From positions 471,888 through 535,887 of the forward strand of contig NZ_AUQY01000002.1 of the NCBI RefSeq assembly GCF_000468535.1: DNA of 64,000 nucleotides. The letters run 5' to 3'. Positions 1 through 8,879 of the stretch are shown piece by piece. Within the stretch, counting starts at the first letter, position 1. Every line of letters begins with the position of its first letter. A program made the position numbers and the translations under genes. This stretch comes from Peptoniphilus mikwangii. GTDB taxonomy: Bacteria; Bacillota; Clostridia; Tissierellales; Peptoniphilaceae. The notes beneath the pieces are model-generated. The model was not told the origin of the DNA and made no database searches. It saw only the letters and a list, made by a program, of their open reading frames with translations.

Positions 1-326
1 TTTTTAAGTTCGATAAATGTTGAAAGAAAATTCAAAAATATTCCATTTATCAATAAAATTATCGGATAACTGAGTATAACTATTATTATGACTCTTATAA
101 CATTAATTGACGACAGTTTTTTTATCCTGAGCACTTCCGTTCTCTTTCCCGTTCCACACAATAAAAGTGCGGGAATTAAAATTATAAATACTTCATTTAT
201 AAATGTCCCCTTTAAAAAGCTCTTAGATTGTATGGAATAACCTATTGTTAAAAAAAATATCGACAATACTAGAGTAAATGTGTTTACACTTAAAACATTT
301 AAATTTTTTTTCTTATATTTTTTCAT
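1..326 (-). CDS. CPBP-family intramembrane protease-like membrane protein, N-terminal part (runs off window)
   Basis: The reading frame opens with ATG at 326, two bases after the hpt stop codon, and stays open for 108 codons to the left edge, so only the N-terminus is visible. It starts with a lysine-rich segment (MKKYKKKN), followed by three hydrophobic stretches with a short charged loop (GKRTEVLRIKK). The segment around LSYPIILLINGIFLN resembles the early helices of CPBP (CAAX protease and bacteriocin-processing) membrane proteins. The glutamate and histidine motifs of that family lie further on, outside the window, so the family call is an inference. The tight spacing suggests cotranscription with hpt. 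Confidence 0.55.
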   Translation of the reverse strand, partial: MKKYKKKNLNVLSVNTFTLVLSIFFLTIGYSIQSKSFLKGTFINEVFIILIPALLLCGTGKRTEVLRIKKLSSINVIRVIIIVILSYPIILLINGIFLNFLSTFIELK

Positions 327-328
327 TT

Positions 329-850
329 TTATACATAGGCATAAATATATGGTACATTTCTATAAAAATCACCATAATTTAAGCCATACCCCACTATAAA
401 TAAATCCGGAATTTCAAAAGCAACATAATCCGCTTTAATATCAACTTCTCTTCTTGAAGGCTTATCAAGCATTACACAAGTTTTTATACTCTTAGGTTCA
501 TATCCTTTTAACTTTTCAACAACACTTTTCATTGTATGACCTGTATCGACAATATCATCTATTACAAGCACATCTCTTCCTTTAATATTAGATCTAAGTT
601 CACTTAAAAATTTAACTCTTCCTGATGAAACTTCACTATTGCCGTAGCTCGCAGTAGTTAAAAAATCTATTTCAAGAACAGTATCTATTTCTCTTACTAA
701 GTCAGCAGCAAAAATAAAACTTCCTCTTAAAAGAGAAATTACTATCAAATCTTTATCCTTATATTCTTTTGTAAGCTCCGCTCCGAGTTCCTTTATTCTC
801 TTTGTGATTTCCTCACGAGTAAATATAATTTTTTTCTCTCTATCGGTCAT
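329..850 (-). CDS. hpt: Hypoxanthine phosphoribosyltransferase
   Basis: Purine salvage enzyme that makes IMP or GMP from hypoxanthine or guanine and PRPP in the cytoplasm. The 173-residue length is typical. The PRPP-binding loop VIDDIVDTGHT is at about residues 96-106, SLLRGSFIFAADL at 39-51 is the usual N-terminal substrate loop, and the C-terminal FIVGYGLNYGDFYRN matches the family. I chose the ATG at 850 because GGAGG lies six to seven bases upstream; an in-frame ATG at 865 lies inside that ribosome site and is unlikely. The upstream peptide gene overlaps the start by 11 bases and the CPBP-like gene follows after 2 bases, so the three are probably one transcript. Confidence 0.95.
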   Translation of the reverse strand: MTDREKKIIFTREEITKRIKELGAELTKEYKDKDLIVISLLRGSFIFAADLVREIDTVLEIDFLTTASYGNSEVSSGRVKFLSELRSNIKGRDVLVIDDIVDTGHTMKSVVEKLKGYEPKSIKTCVMLDKPSRREVDIKADYVAFEIPDLFIVGYGLNYGDFYRNVPYIYAYV

Positions 851-986
851 ACTTGCCCTCCTCATAATTTATCCTGTCTAATTTCATACTAATTATTTTC
901 AATTCACGAAGTATTTTATTCAATGTAAACTGTATTGTTATAAGTATAACTAAAAAAATTATAATTGCAATAAATTTAAAATCCAT
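840..986 (-). CDS. Small membrane peptide overlapping the hpt start (48 aa)
   Basis: A short frame starts at ATG 986 with AAAGGTGATAGT just upstream as a ribosome site and ends at a TAG (840-842) inside the beginning of hpt. The product is 48 residues: one hydrophobic helix (IAIIIFLVILITIQFTL) followed by a basic amphipathic tail (NKILRELKIISMKLDRINYEEGKYDR). I do not recognise a family. The overlap means that ribosomes finishing this peptide stop 8-10 bases past the hpt start codon, a common arrangement for translational coupling. A promoter-like TTTAAA-17 bp-TATAAT lies directly upstream. It could be a leader peptide or a small membrane protein. Confidence 0.6.
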   Translation of the reverse strand: MDFKFIAIIIFLVILITIQFTLNKILRELKIISMKLDRINYEEGKYDR

Positions 987-1298
987 ACTATCACCTTTTA
1001 ATAAATTATATCAGATTAAATGCTATATTTAAAACTTTAAAATAAGAATACATATTTTATAAAATAAGAACAGCAATTTCTATAAGAATATCCGAATCAG
1101 GTATATTATTAGCTGTTTCCCATATTGAAACGGTTATAATTTTTACAAACTGTTTCTGTGTAATATTCTATTCTAAGCTGTTTAAAAAATACCGTCCTCT
1201 ATATCACTTTTAATTTTTAAAACATTAAGTGATATAATTTCAATGTAATTATTTAATATAAATGTTATACTATACTATATATGCTATTAGGAGGAAAG
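987..1298. other. Intergenic region between divergent genes, with an inverted repeat at 1200-1236
   Basis: This AT-rich gap separates the hpt operon from the DUF4364 gene. TATATCACTT (1200-1209) and its exact reverse complement AAGTGATATA (1227-1236) flank a 17-base spacer. The right arm overlaps a TATAAT (1233-1238), so the repeat could be an operator or a transcript hairpin for the DUF4364 gene. A second -10-like TATACT is at 1266-1271. No further gene is visible. Confidence 0.4.
1005..1033 (-). promoter_or_regulatory. Promoter for small peptide-hpt operon
   Basis: On the minus strand, TTTAAA (1028-1033) and a perfect TATAAT (1005-1010) are separated by 17 bases, ending 18 bases before the ATG at 986. 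This is a good sigma-A-like -10 with a weak -35. Confidence 0.5.
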
Positions 1299-1814
1299 AT
1301 GGAAACTTTAAATATATCTGAACTTGCACAAAATAAACTCATACTCTTATTCATAATTAAAGGTGCCGATAATTTATTTACGGAAGAAGAACTAACTTCT
1401 TTTATCTTGGAAAGAGAAATTTTAAATTTCTTTTTGTTTAAACAATATATTTCTGAATTACTTGAAAGTAATTTTATTATTTTTGATTCAAAAAATAACT
1501 ACCATATAACTGAAGACGGTAAAAATGCACTTGAACTTTTTATTGAAAATATACCCGTCGAAATTAAAGATAAGATAATTCCAAGTATAATGCTGTTTAA
1601 AAGAAATAAAACATCTGAAAAAAGTGTACTTTCAAGTTATTACAAAGATGAGTTTGAAAGATTTTTTGTAAATTTGACATTAAAAGAATCTGAAAATGAT
1701 ATTTTAAATTTAACCCTTGAAGTACCAAATGAAGATTATGCAAAATCAATTTGTGAAAATTTTAAAAATAATCCTGATGACTTTTACTTAAATATTATAA
1801 ATTATTTTGATTAA
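1299..1814 (+). CDS. DUF4364 family protein
   Basis: A 171-residue cytoplasmic protein starting at the ATG at 1299, which has AGGAGG a few bases upstream; an in-frame ATG at 1281 precedes the ribosome site. The N-terminal half (NISELAQNKLILLFIIKGA, then YISELLESNFI and YHITEDGKNALELF) has the pattern of a winged-helix domain with a helix-turn-helix and a wing reading 'ITEDGK'. The C-terminal half is a mixed alpha/beta region. This matches DUF4364 proteins, which are widespread in Clostridia and usually predicted to be transcription regulators, without a proven role that I know of. The gene stands alone, between a divergent promoter region and a strong terminator. Confidence 0.8.
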   Translation: METLNISELAQNKLILLFIIKGADNLFTEEELTSFILEREILNFFLFKQYISELLESNFIIFDSKNNYHITEDGKNALELFIENIPVEIKDKIIPSIMLFKRNKTSEKSVLSSYYKDEFERFFVNLTLKESENDILNLTLEVPNEDYAKSICENFKNNPDDFYLNIINYFD

Positions 1815-1816
1815 CT

Positions 1817-1849
1817 AAAAATCTCCAATTATTAAATTGGAGATTTTTT
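1817..1849. terminator. Bidirectional terminator between DUF4364 gene and folC
   Basis: AAATCTCCAATT (1819-1830) pairs with AATTGGAGATTT (1835-1846) around a four-base loop, with A-runs on the left and T-runs on the right. It can serve both convergent genes. Confidence 0.9.
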
Positions 1850-1850
1850 A

Positions 1851-3158
1851 TTAATTAATTTTTAATATTTCTTTAATTATTTTTCTTGTATCGCTGACAA
1901 GATATAATGAACCTGCTATCACTATAAGGTCATTTCTTTTAGACACATTTATGACATCTTTTATTGCAAGTTTTAAATTATCTATTACTTTTACATTCTC
2001 ACAATACTTTTGAGCCTCTTCTCTTAGAATATCAAGTTCTGTTTTTCTCTTTGTTTCTAAACTTACAAGTACAATTTCATCTGCATATTTAGAAAATTCA
2101 AGCAACATTTTGTCATGTTCCTTATCATTCAAAATTGATGTTATTATATAAAGTTTATTATAGTTAAATAATCTGAAATTTTCTGTAAGTCTTTGTATCC
2201 CATCAAAATTATGTGCCCCATCTAAAATAATCATAGGACTATCATTTACTCGCTCCATTCTTCCTGCCCAAAATGTATTTTTAAGTCCATTTCTAATTGA
2301 TTCATCTGAAATTTTCAATAGGCCCTTATTTCTAAGTTCCATAACTCCCATAACAGTCAGTGCAGAATTTTCAAGTTGATAATAACCGCTTAAATTTATT
2401 TTCAAATTGGATATAGTCTCATCCTTAAATTTAATGGTATACTCAGATCCTCTGTCATCAATTATAAGATTTTCTATCTTCACATCATCCAAATCATAAT
2501 ATTGAGCATTCTCACGTTCTGCCTTATTTTTTAAAATCTCTACCACTGATTTATTTTTATTTGATGAAACAACATCGACATTTTTAACTATTATACCGGC
2601 TTTTTGTTCTGCAATTTCTTCAACCGTATCGCCAAGATACTGCATATGATCCATCGATATCGGAGTTATAAATGACATAAGTTTATCTTTTGGAGCTACT
2701 ACATTTGTACTGTCCGATAAACCTCCCATGCCAACTTCAAGTACACAATAATCGCAGTTTTTTTCTCTAAAATACAAAAATGCCATGGCGGTAATAAATT
2801 CAAAATAAGTCATTACTTCAAATTCATCTAATATTTGCTTTTCAGCCTCTATTACAATTTTACCAAGTCTGGTAAAATCTTCATCACTTATTTCATTACC
2901 GTTAATCATAATGCGCTCATTATATCTCTCCAAGTGAGGAGATGTATAAAGTCCTACAATATATCCTTCACTCATAAGAATATTATATAAAAAATTTGAT
3001 GTTGAGCCTTTACCGTTTGTACCGGCTACATGAAGATATTTAAGTCCGTCGTGAGGATTATTAAGCACTTTTAAAAGCGCCCTCATTCTACTGAAATCAT
3101 AAGATTTTCTCTTTCCCTCACGAGATTCTATATTTAATATTACATCACTAAATTTCAT
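1851..3158 (-). CDS. folC: Bifunctional folylpolyglutamate synthase / dihydrofolate synthase
   Basis: Adds glutamates to folates (and possibly forms dihydrofolate from dihydropteroate) in the cytoplasm using ATP. It is 435 residues, normal for the family. The Mur-ligase-type P-loop GTNGKGST is at about 46-53, TSPHLERYNERI forms the folate loop, and the central DHMQYLGDTVEEIAEQKAGI and late LDGAHNFDG motifs are diagnostic. The ATG at 3158 shares one base with the valS stop codon (TAATG), so translation is probably coupled to valS. valS-folC is a familiar Firmicutes pairing. No folA or folP is nearby. Confidence 0.95.
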   Translation of the reverse strand: MKFSDVILNIESREGKRKSYDFSRMRALLKVLNNPHDGLKYLHVAGTNGKGSTSNFLYNILMSEGYIVGLYTSPHLERYNERIMINGNEISDEDFTRLGKIVIEAEKQILDEFEVMTYFEFITAMAFLYFREKNCDYCVLEVGMGGLSDSTNVVAPKDKLMSFITPISMDHMQYLGDTVEEIAEQKAGIIVKNVDVVSSNKNKSVVEILKNKAERENAQYYDLDDVKIENLIIDDRGSEYTIKFKDETISNLKINLSGYYQLENSALTVMGVMELRNKGLLKISDESIRNGLKNTFWAGRMERVNDSPMIILDGAHNFDGIQRLTENFRLFNYNKLYIITSILNDKEHDKMLLEFSKYADEIVLVSLETKRKTELDILREEAQKYCENVKVIDNLKLAIKDVINVSKRNDLIVIAGSLYLVSDTRKIIKEILKIN

Positions 3159-5809
3159 TATAAATTCTCTCTTACACTCTCAAGTCTTTCTTCAATAGTT
3201 TTAAGCATTTTTTCATACTTTTCTTTCTTTTCACGTTCTTCTGCTACCACTTTTTCAGGTGCCTTTGCTATAAAACTTTCATTTGAAAGCTTTTTAGTTG
3301 CCCTCTCTATTTCAGATATAGTTTGTTCTCTATCTTTAGAAAGTCTTTCAAATTCTTTTTTATAGTCAACTAAATCTTTTAAAGGTAAGAAAATTTCAGC
3401 ACCGTCAAGTACAATAGAAATATTATCTCCCGATACTTCCGATTTATCGGATATTATTACAACATCTGTTGAATAACCTAAATTCAATAACTGATTTTTG
3501 TTTTCTTCAACTATATTTTTAATTTCATCCGATGTTGTAACTATTATTGTAGAAGACTTTTTACTGTTTTCAATGTTCATCTCAGCTCTGGCATTTCTTA
3601 TTCCCCTTATAGCTTCTTTGATATATTCTATGGCTTTTCCTTCTTCTTTAAATTCATAATCACTAACTTCTTCCGGCCACTTTGAAACTATAAGAGCAGT
3701 TTCAGTTCCGGGTAAATGTTGCCAAATTTCTTCAGTAATATATGGCATAAATGGATGCAATAATTTTAATATATCTTTTAAAACATATAGTAATACCGCT
3801 TTTGCACTTTCTTTATACTTATTGTCTTCTCCGTATAGTCTCGGTTTAACCATTTCTATATACCAATCACAATAGTCGCTCCAAATAAAATCATAAATTT
3901 CCTGTGCTGCAAGTCCCATGTCATATTTATCAAGTTTTATAGTTACATCGGCAATTAAATTTTGAAGTTTTGAAAGAATCCATTTATCTTCATTTTTCAA
4001 CGAATCTATATTTAATTTATACTCCGACTTTTCATCATCAAGATTCATAAGCACGAATCTTGTTGCATTCCAAAGCTTATTTGCAAAGTTTCTGTTTGCT
4101 TCAACTCTTTCATTATAAAATCTCATATCGTTTCCCGGAGTATTACCGGAAATCAATGTAAATCTCAAGGCATCTGCCCCATAGTTATCTATAATTTCAA
4201 GAGGATCAATTCCATTTCCAAGTGATTTACTCATTTTTCTACCTTGAGAATCTCTTACAAGTCCGGTGAAAAATACATCTTTAAATGGAACCTCACCCAT
4301 ATCTTCAAGCGCTGAAAATACCATTCTTATTACCCAGAAGAAAATAATATCATATCCTGTAACAAGTACATCTGTAGGATAAAAGTATTTTAAATCTTCT
4401 GTCTGTTCAGGCCATCCCAATGTAGAAAACGGCCATAGTGCAGATGAAAACCAAGTGTCAAGAGTATCTTCATCTTGTTTAAATGTCTTATTCTCATATC
4501 CTGGTGATCCTGTCGGATCTGTTCTTGAAACAACAACTTCTCCCGTTTCTACACAGTAAAATACAGGAAGTCTATGTCCCCACCAAAGTTGTCTTGAAAT
4601 ACACCAGTCTTTAATATTTTCAAGCCAATTTACATATACTTTAGCAAACCTTTCAGGAACAAAGTTTAACTTTCCATCATAGTATGCCTGAAGTGCAGGC
4701 TTAGCTAATGGCTCCATCTTTACAAACCACTGTTTAGAAATCATAGGCTCAATTATTGTCTTACATCTTTCACAATGACCTACTGCATTATGATGATGTT
4801 CTTCTCCTGCAAACAGATTAAGAGCTTTAAAATCTTCTATTATTTGTTTTCTTGCAGCATATCTGTCCATACCGTTATACTTACCGGCATTTTCATTTAG
4901 ATGACCATCATCTGTAAATACCTTAAATTGTCCAAGATTATGTCTTTCTCCGACTTCAAAATCATTGGGGTCATGTGACGGAGTTATTTTTACTGCACCT
5001 GTTCCGAATTCCATTTCAACATATTCATCAGCAACAATCGGAATTCTTCTATTATTCATAATAGGTAACAATACATACTTTCCAACTAAATCAGCATACC
5101 TTTCATCTTTCGGATTTACAGCTACTGCCAAATCACCGGGAATTGTTTCGGGTCTTGTTGTTGCAACTTCAATGTATCCGTTTCCATCTTCAAGCGGATA
5201 TCTAAAATGCCAAATATGTCCGTCACTTTCTTCATGCTCAACTTCTGCATCTGAAATTGCAGTTCTACAATTAGGACACCAATTTATAATTCTATCTCCT
5301 CTATAAATTAATCCCTTTTCATATAGTCTTATAAATACTTCTTCAACTGCATGTGACAACATATCATCAAGAGTAAATCTCTCTCGTGACCAATCACAGG
5401 AAACTCCAAGCTTCTTTAATTGATTTTTAATATTTTCGCCATATTTATCTGTCCACTTCCATGCTTCTTCTAAAAATTTTTCTCTTCCAAGTTCGTCTTT
5501 TGACTTACCCTCGGACTTTATTTTTTCTACTACTTTTGCTTCTGTAGAAATAGATGCATGGTCTGTTCCCGGAAGCCATAATGCACTATATCCTTGCATT
5601 CTCTTGGTTCTTATCAATATATCCTGTATCGTATTATTAAGTGCATGTCCCATGTGTAAATTTCCGGTTACATTTGGTGGAGGCATAACAATTGTAAATG
5701 GTTTTTTAGAGCTGTCAACTTCAGCTCGGAAATAATTATTATCCATCCAATACTTATATAACCTCTCTTCAAATTCCTTGGGATTATATGTTTTTGATAT
5801 TTCTCTCAT
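3158..5809 (-). CDS. valS: Valyl-tRNA synthetase
   Basis: Class I aminoacyl-tRNA synthetase charging tRNA-Val, 883 residues from the ATG at 5809, which has AGGAGG five bases upstream. The frame extends to an ATG at 5845, but that lies inside the leader terminator and has no ribosome site. The HIGH motif reads HMGH (about 52-55) after PPPNVTGN, and the KMSKS motif is intact in GRKMSKSLGNGIDP. The editing domain (TTRPETIPGD), anticodon-binding region and a C-terminal coiled coil (from KEFERLSKDREQ) are present. Expression is controlled by the T-box leader immediately upstream; folC follows with a one-base overlap. Confidence 0.98.
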   Translation of the reverse strand: MREISKTYNPKEFEERLYKYWMDNNYFRAEVDSSKKPFTIVMPPPNVTGNLHMGHALNNTIQDILIRTKRMQGYSALWLPGTDHASISTEAKVVEKIKSEGKSKDELGREKFLEEAWKWTDKYGENIKNQLKKLGVSCDWSRERFTLDDMLSHAVEEVFIRLYEKGLIYRGDRIINWCPNCRTAISDAEVEHEESDGHIWHFRYPLEDGNGYIEVATTRPETIPGDLAVAVNPKDERYADLVGKYVLLPIMNNRRIPIVADEYVEMEFGTGAVKITPSHDPNDFEVGERHNLGQFKVFTDDGHLNENAGKYNGMDRYAARKQIIEDFKALNLFAGEEHHHNAVGHCERCKTIIEPMISKQWFVKMEPLAKPALQAYYDGKLNFVPERFAKVYVNWLENIKDWCISRQLWWGHRLPVFYCVETGEVVVSRTDPTGSPGYENKTFKQDEDTLDTWFSSALWPFSTLGWPEQTEDLKYFYPTDVLVTGYDIIFFWVIRMVFSALEDMGEVPFKDVFFTGLVRDSQGRKMSKSLGNGIDPLEIIDNYGADALRFTLISGNTPGNDMRFYNERVEANRNFANKLWNATRFVLMNLDDEKSEYKLNIDSLKNEDKWILSKLQNLIADVTIKLDKYDMGLAAQEIYDFIWSDYCDWYIEMVKPRLYGEDNKYKESAKAVLLYVLKDILKLLHPFMPYITEEIWQHLPGTETALIVSKWPEEVSDYEFKEEGKAIEYIKEAIRGIRNARAEMNIENSKKSSTIIVTTSDEIKNIVEENKNQLLNLGYSTDVVIISDKSEVSGDNISIVLDGAEIFLPLKDLVDYKKEFERLSKDREQTISEIERATKKLSNESFIAKAPEKVVAEEREKKEKYEKMLKTIEERLESVRENL

Positions 5810-5826
5810 TTTTTCCTCCTTAAAAT

Positions 5827-6049
5827 AAAAAAAGTCCTTCGTCATAAGGACGAAGGACGTGGTACCACCTTAATTTCTGACTATAAAATAATAATCAGCT
5901 CATATAATTTAACGGTTGCCCGTTGCAGACTTATCCTCTGCAAAGCAGAAAAGTAACCTTCATATTAACTGTACAATGTTTTTCACCACGCAACATCTCT
6001 CTAAAGTAAGCTTAATACTACTCCTCTTCTCTCTTGCTATTATTGAATT
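5827..6049 (-). promoter_or_regulatory. T-box riboswitch (valine) upstream of valS
   Basis: The minus-strand leader carries the conserved T-box sequence AGGTGGTACCACGTCC (5855-5870). It is followed by a terminator hairpin whose arms are GTCCTTCGTC (5834-5843) and its complement (5849-5858), with a T-run toward valS. Upstream are a purine-rich stem I with an AGTA element, a GGTG apical-loop-like motif, and a candidate specifier region ATGAAGGTTAC that contains the Val codon GTT. Uncharged tRNA-Val should bind the specifier and T-box bulge and favour read-through. Assigning GTT as the specifier is inference; the valS gene supports it. Confidence 0.9.
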
Positions 6050-6055
6050 ATCACT

Positions 6056-6084
6056 ATTATATTTATAATCACATAAGTTGTCAA
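6056..6084 (-). promoter_or_regulatory. Consensus promoter for valS T-box transcript
   Basis: On the minus strand a perfect TTGACA (6079-6084) and a perfect TATAAT (6056-6061) are 17 bases apart. Transcription should start near 6049, making a leader of about 240 bases. The -35 box lies only a few bases past the pepF stop codon. Confidence 0.85.
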
Positions 6085-6087
6085 TAC

Positions 6088-7875
6088 TTACATAAGTTCT
6101 TCTATTTTATCAATTATATCTCCTATATAATCAATTGTATTCAATATAAAATCTTCTTTTGTAATATCTACTCCTGCAACCTTACAAAGGTCTATTATTT
6201 CTAAACTTCCACCTTTACATAGTGCATCTATCCAAGCATCGGCAGCTACTTTTCCATCTTTCATTATTCTCTTTGCAACTTCTGTTGCGATACTTAATCC
6301 CGCACTGTATGTGTAAGAATAAAGTCCCATATAGTAATGTGGTTGTCTCATCCATGTAAGAGCTGCATAGTCATCAATTTCAACAGCATCAGCCCAGAAT
6401 TTTTCATGAACTTCTTTTGTGATTTTTGTCAATGTCTTTTCAGTTAACGGCTCTCCTGCATCGACCAATCTATATACTTCCCTTTGATATGCCGCTTCTA
6501 ATAAATGTGTTACACAATTGTGGTAGTATGTGTTTCCGATTTGAGCAGCATATACAAATCTCTTAAATCTATCATCTGTTGCCTTTTTTAAAAGTGAATT
6601 GGATAATAATAACTCATTAATTGTAGATGGAGATTCTATGAAATATAATGACGGTTCTTCTTCAAGTACCGAATTATTCGCCTGAGCATTATGGAAATGA
6701 ACACCATGACCAATTTCATGAACAAGCGTATAAACTTCATTTAACTGCTCTGTAAATGAAAGAAGTATAAATGAATCACACTTATATGGTGATGCACAAA
6801 AACCTCCTGTTGATTTTCCGATATTATTTGCAAAATCAATCCATCTATTAGAATAACTGCTCATTGCAACATCTAAATATTCTTCTCCCATTACACTTAA
6901 TGCATCTTTCACATAATCCTTACTTTCCTCTATTGTAATCTTGGGAACAAATTCCGCATCAATAGGCACCTTTAAATCTGCAAATGTCATTTTATCTATA
7001 TTATAAAATTTTTTAATCAATTTTGCATATTTTCTCATATGAGGAGCAAGCTTTTCCGTCATAAGATCAATTTGTCTGTCATATAATTTTCTATCTACAC
7101 CTTGATTGAACAGTGAATAATCTATTACACTGTCAAATCCTCTTAGAGTTGCGATTTGTTTTTCATTAGTAACATGATTTATATAAACCGATGCAAATGT
7201 ATTTTTATATCTATCAAGTCCCTTAGAAAAACTTTCATAAGCTTTTCTTCTTACTTCTTCATTTGTATCATAACAATAAAAATTTTCATATAATACAAAG
7301 CTGTTGGCATATGTCTTATCTCCGACAACAAAATCATCAAAAGTCATATCTGATGCTTTTGAATCTTCATAAGTTTTATATGGACCTGCTATTGAAGGAG
7401 CAAGCGTTGCAATTACTTTTTCTTCTTTTTCAGAAAGTATATGTTCCTTATTTTTTAAAATAGTTTTCAAATACATTTTATATTTATCTGAAGAATTTAT
7501 TGTCTCTTCAATAATTTCAACGTCCAAACTAAGTATTTCATTTTCATAAAAACTTATTTTTTCCATTAAATTATTTTCTATATTGTCAAATTTTTGAATT
7601 CTGATTCTTGACTCTTCGTCTGTTAAATCCACACTATATGAAAGAGAAGCATAATTAGATGTAAGATTTTGAGCTTCCATTATCTTTTCATATATCTCAA
7701 TTGAATTTAATAAATCCTCTGAATTTTTTATATTGCCTTTAAATTTTACAAGCTCATCTGAAAGCTTTATCATTTCATTTAATTTGGTAGTATATTCATC
7801 TTCAGATTTAAAAATTCTGCTTAAATCCCATTTTAGACTTTCGTCTATTTCACTTCTGTTTTTTAATGCTTCCAT
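6088..7875 (-). CDS. pepF: Oligoendopeptidase F (M3B family)
   Basis: Zinc metallopeptidase that cleaves oligopeptides in the cytoplasm, 595 residues as usual for PepF. The HEIGH motif is at about 386-390 (YTLVHEIGHG), with the third zinc-ligand glutamate region around LYFIESPSTINELLL. The N-terminal oligopeptidase-F helical domain covers roughly 110-185. The ATG at 7875 has GGAGGT about seven bases upstream, and that ribosome site sits at the end of trpS. It lies in a minus-strand run amidohydrolase-trpS-pepF with very short gaps, consistent with one transcript; valS then has its own promoter. Confidence 0.95.
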   Translation of the reverse strand: MEALKNRSEIDESLKWDLSRIFKSEDEYTTKLNEMIKLSDELVKFKGNIKNSEDLLNSIEIYEKIMEAQNLTSNYASLSYSVDLTDEESRIRIQKFDNIENNLMEKISFYENEILSLDVEIIEETINSSDKYKMYLKTILKNKEHILSEKEEKVIATLAPSIAGPYKTYEDSKASDMTFDDFVVGDKTYANSFVLYENFYCYDTNEEVRRKAYESFSKGLDRYKNTFASVYINHVTNEKQIATLRGFDSVIDYSLFNQGVDRKLYDRQIDLMTEKLAPHMRKYAKLIKKFYNIDKMTFADLKVPIDAEFVPKITIEESKDYVKDALSVMGEEYLDVAMSSYSNRWIDFANNIGKSTGGFCASPYKCDSFILLSFTEQLNEVYTLVHEIGHGVHFHNAQANNSVLEEEPSLYFIESPSTINELLLSNSLLKKATDDRFKRFVYAAQIGNTYYHNCVTHLLEAAYQREVYRLVDAGEPLTEKTLTKITKEVHEKFWADAVEIDDYAALTWMRQPHYYMGLYSYTYSAGLSIATEVAKRIMKDGKVAADAWIDALCKGGSLEIIDLCKVAGVDITKEDFILNTIDYIGDIIDKIEELM

Positions 7876-7880
7876 GTTAA

Positions 7881-8870
7881 TTACCTCCCTATAAATCCAA
7901 CTTTTTTATAAACTTTTCTCAATGTCTTATTCGCCAAATAACTTGCTTTTTCCGCGCCATCTCTATATATTTTCTCAAGATATTCTTTATTTTCTCTTAT
8001 TTCCTTAAACTTTGTTCTTATAGGTCTAAGTCCCTCTACTACAACTTCAGCTAAATCTTCTTTAAAGATTCCATAATTTGAATTTTTATAATATTCAACA
8101 ATTTCATCTGTCGACTTTCCGCTAAATGATGAATAGATATTTATAAGATTCTTTAATCCGAGTTGTTCATCACTATACTTTATTTCTCCGACAGAATCAG
8201 TTACAGCTCTTTTTATCTTCTTTCTCGTGTCATCTTCACTATCTAAAATCAAAATGTATGAATTTACATCCGAATCGGATTTACTCATTTTAGATTCCGG
8301 ATTTTGCAATGACATTATTCTTGCCCCTACCTTAGGAGTCATCATCTCAGGTATCGTAAATGTGTCCGAATATCTTGAATTAAACTTCTGTGCTAAATCA
8401 CGTGTCAACTCAATATGCTGTCTTTGATCTTCTCCAACAGGCACATAAGAAGTTTGATATAGTAAAATATCTGCCGCCATAAGCACAGGATAATTTAATA
8501 TTCCCGCCAAAATTTCTTTTGACTTCTGAGATTTATCTTTAAATTGAGTCATTCTTTGAAGTTGTCCTAATGATGATATTGTATTTAATACCCATCCGAG
8601 TTCAGTATGTTGCGGAACATGAGATTGAATATATAAAATACTTTTTTCAGGATCAAGTCCTGCCGCAAGATAAAGTGAAATTACATCAAGAGTATTTTTT
8701 CTAAGATCTTTAGGTTCTTGCGGCATTGTTATTGCATGCATATCAGCTATACAATAAATACAGTCATATTCTTCTTGAAGATTTCCAAAATTAGAAAGTG
8801 CTCCAATATAATTTCCTATTGTCAATGAACCTGACGGTTGAATTGCACTATAAACTATTTTTTTATCCAT
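7881..8870 (-). CDS. trpS: Tryptophanyl-tRNA synthetase
   Basis: Class I synthetase charging tRNA-Trp, 329 residues. The HIGH-equivalent TIGN is at 17-20 in QPSGSLTIGNYIGAL, and KMSKS is at 194-198. DLAQKFN and LNYPVLMAADILLY are characteristic of bacterial TrpRS. The ATG at 8870 is preceded by GGAGAT. Unlike valS, no T-box is visible: the gene follows the amidohydrolase after 9 bases and ends 5 bases before pepF. Confidence 0.97.
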   Translation of the reverse strand: MDKKIVYSAIQPSGSLTIGNYIGALSNFGNLQEEYDCIYCIADMHAITMPQEPKDLRKNTLDVISLYLAAGLDPEKSILYIQSHVPQHTELGWVLNTISSLGQLQRMTQFKDKSQKSKEILAGILNYPVLMAADILLYQTSYVPVGEDQRQHIELTRDLAQKFNSRYSDTFTIPEMMTPKVGARIMSLQNPESKMSKSDSDVNSYILILDSEDDTRKKIKRAVTDSVGEIKYSDEQLGLKNLINIYSSFSGKSTDEIVEYYKNSNYGIFKEDLAEVVVEGLRPIRTKFKEIRENKEYLEKIYRDGAEKASYLANKTLRKVYKKVGFIGR

Positions 8871-8879
8871 TTCTATCTC

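Noticed and set aside
4965..5306. 113-codon frame opposite valS, and other opposite-strand frames within valS, pheT, mutS2, mgtE and the dehydrogenase gene
   Set aside because: They are complements of conserved coding sequence, with no ribosome site or family match.
5810..5845. Longer valS start at 5845
   Set aside because: That ATG lies in the T-box terminator hairpin and has no ribosome site, whereas 5809 has AGGAGG at ideal spacing.
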